DNA of 64,000 bases from Shewanella corallii (GTDB taxonomy: Bacteria > Pseudomonadota > Gammaproteobacteria > Enterobacterales > Shewanellaceae): positions 186,001 through 250,000 of the forward strand of contig NZ_JAKIKT010000005.1 in NCBI RefSeq assembly GCF_023349125.1. Direction: 5' to 3'. Below the pieces are notes generated by a model. It did not search any database. It saw nothing but the letters and a program-made list of their open reading frames with translations, and was not told where the DNA came from. A program made the position numbers and the translations under genes. Shown here piece after piece: positions 63,272 to 64,000 of this stretch. Within the stretch, counting starts at the first letter, position 1; each line of letters opens with the position of its first letter.

Positions 63272-63727
63272 GTGCGCAATAACACGTTTACTTTGCTGTT
63301 TTTGATGGTTTTATTAATGGGTTCGATCTTGGGTTGTGAACAAGCCAAAGTGCAGGTTTCACCCCGTGGTGAGGTTGATAAAACTTTGTGTGACTTTGGT
63401 GCGGGCTATTGTAACGCTGAAAGCGGTGAAATAAACATTAATCTAATCTTAATGCCTGATTTTGCACCAAGTGAGCGACCAATTGATGTAAAAATTACCA
63501 CTAATGTACCTGTGTCGGATGTCACCATGAAACTTGAAGGCAGAGATATGTTTATGGGAGTGATACCGGTAAATATCCAGCCCGCCGATGATGGAAGTTT
63601 CAGTGGACAGATGATCTTTGGTTCATGTTCATCTGGTTATATGGTGTGGCGGGCTACAGTTGGCTTTGTTCACCAGGGCGAACAAAAGTATGTTTGGTTT
63701 GACTTTTTAGCGGATGCTGATGGTTAG
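63272..63727 (+). CDS. Lipoprotein of unknown function, divergent from ccoN
   Basis: A 151-residue predicted lipoprotein starting at GTG 63272, with GGAGG eight bases upstream. The signal peptide ends in SILGC. The mature domain is probably beta-rich, with cysteines at TLCDFGAGYCNAESG and IFGSCSSGYMVWRA and the conserved-looking stretch DVKITTNVPVSDVTMKLEG. I do not recognise a family, though the layout recalls small FixH-like or copper-site proteins. The FNR box just upstream suggests control by oxygen together with the cbb3 oxidase. It ends four bases from the convergent rmlD-like stop. Confidence 0.75.
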   Translation: MRNNTFTLLFLMVLLMGSILGCEQAKVQVSPRGEVDKTLCDFGAGYCNAESGEININLILMPDFAPSERPIDVKITTNVPVSDVTMKLEGRDMFMGVIPVNIQPADDGSFSGQMIFGSCSSGYMVWRATVGFVHQGEQKYVWFDFLADADG

Positions 63728-63731
63728 TCGG

Positions 63732-64000
63732 TCAGCCTTCACCCCGGCGTTTTATTTTGTGGAGCACTTCAGATAACGCAAACTGCCATCTATGTTGCTC
63801 CATCAGTCTGGGGGTGTCACTCATATCCAGTACGCTATTTAATGGTCGGGGAGCAGGGGCACCATACTCCTCAGTAGAGATGGGCACGAGAGTGCAGTGA
63901 CTATCGAGAATACCGATTTTACTCGCCTGACGTTGAATTTCCTGTGCGAACTCGAACCAGGTGGCTACGCCCTGATCACGGAAATGGATAATTTGAGGCC
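63732..64000 (-). CDS. RmlD-like dTDP-4-dehydrorhamnose reductase family protein (5' end beyond window)
   Basis: The last 89 codons of a minus-strand gene running off the right edge. The visible part reads QIIHFRDQGVATWFEFAQEI, then CTLVPISTEEYGAPAPRPLNSVLDMS and WQFALSEVL, which matches the C-terminus of the RmlD sugar-nucleotide reductase family (TSWYEFA, T-EYPTPA-RP-NSVLD). Only the end is seen, so it could be a stand-alone RmlD-like protein rather than part of a rhamnose pathway. It is convergent with the lipoprotein gene. Confidence 0.85.
   Translation of the reverse strand, partial: PQIIHFRDQGVATWFEFAQEIQRQASKIGILDSHCTLVPISTEEYGAPAPRPLNSVLDMSDTPRLMEQHRWQFALSEVLHKIKRRGEG

Overview
The window looks like chromosomal DNA of a Shewanella-type gammaproteobacterium (Alteromonadales). 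The evidence is the EtrA/Fnr-type regulator next to a complete cbb3 oxidase cluster (ccoNOQP, ccoH, ccoI, ccoS), enterobacteria-like gene neighbourhoods (mltD-gloB-yafS, aspS-yebC-ruvCAB with cmoAB nearby, ttcA-uspE-fnr), and several families I associate with Shewanella (DUF3541, DUF2987). The species cannot be fixed from the window. I saw no rRNA, tRNA or CRISPR array.

Layout. 1-6751 (minus): the 5' part of recC, then a tight MoxR / DUF58 / transglutaminase (TgpA-like) operon. 6945-10383 (minus): slt and rmuC. 10586-15848: msrPQ, a small unknown gene, an RraA-like protein, an AsmA-family protein and a BsuPI-type lipoprotein. 15915-21006: mltD, gloB, a YafS-like methyltransferase, a LysR regulator and a hemolysin III-family membrane protein. 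21218-24169: three little-known plus-strand genes, the last a putative SprA-related metalloprotease. 24216-26296: a diguanylate cyclase overlapping a short MetE-like protein.

27055-34700 is a seven-gene minus-strand array. cmoA and cmoB are followed by a pepsin-like lipoprotein, a membrane protein with an inactive transglutaminase domain, a RimK-like ATP-grasp ligase, a protein that looks like an M3 peptidase without its zinc histidines, and a DUF3541 protein. It reads as a dedicated amino-acid or peptide ligation and trimming system whose substrate I do not know. 34857-44041 (plus) holds a three-sensor protein with a decayed GGDEF domain, then aspS, yebC, ruvC, ruvA, ruvB and aspC.

44101-46920 is the clearest accessory segment. 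It has a dense array of palindromes followed by one AT-rich gene for a RloC/PrrC-like ATPase with a zinc-hook CxxC and a candidate R-E-H nuclease triad, a probable phage-defence anticodon nuclease. 46997-50239 carries solitary genes (UPF0114, Sel1 repeats, NYN nuclease). 50329-52909 has yvcK, a Bax-like glucosaminidase and a DUF2987 protein.

52976-63012 (minus) joins anaerobic control and respiration: ttcA, uspE, etrA, a SafE-like membrane protein, ccoS, ccoI, ccoH, then ccoP, ccoQ, ccoO and ccoN. A consensus FNR box lies between ccoN and a divergent lipoprotein gene. The window ends inside the 3' part of an rmlD-like gene.
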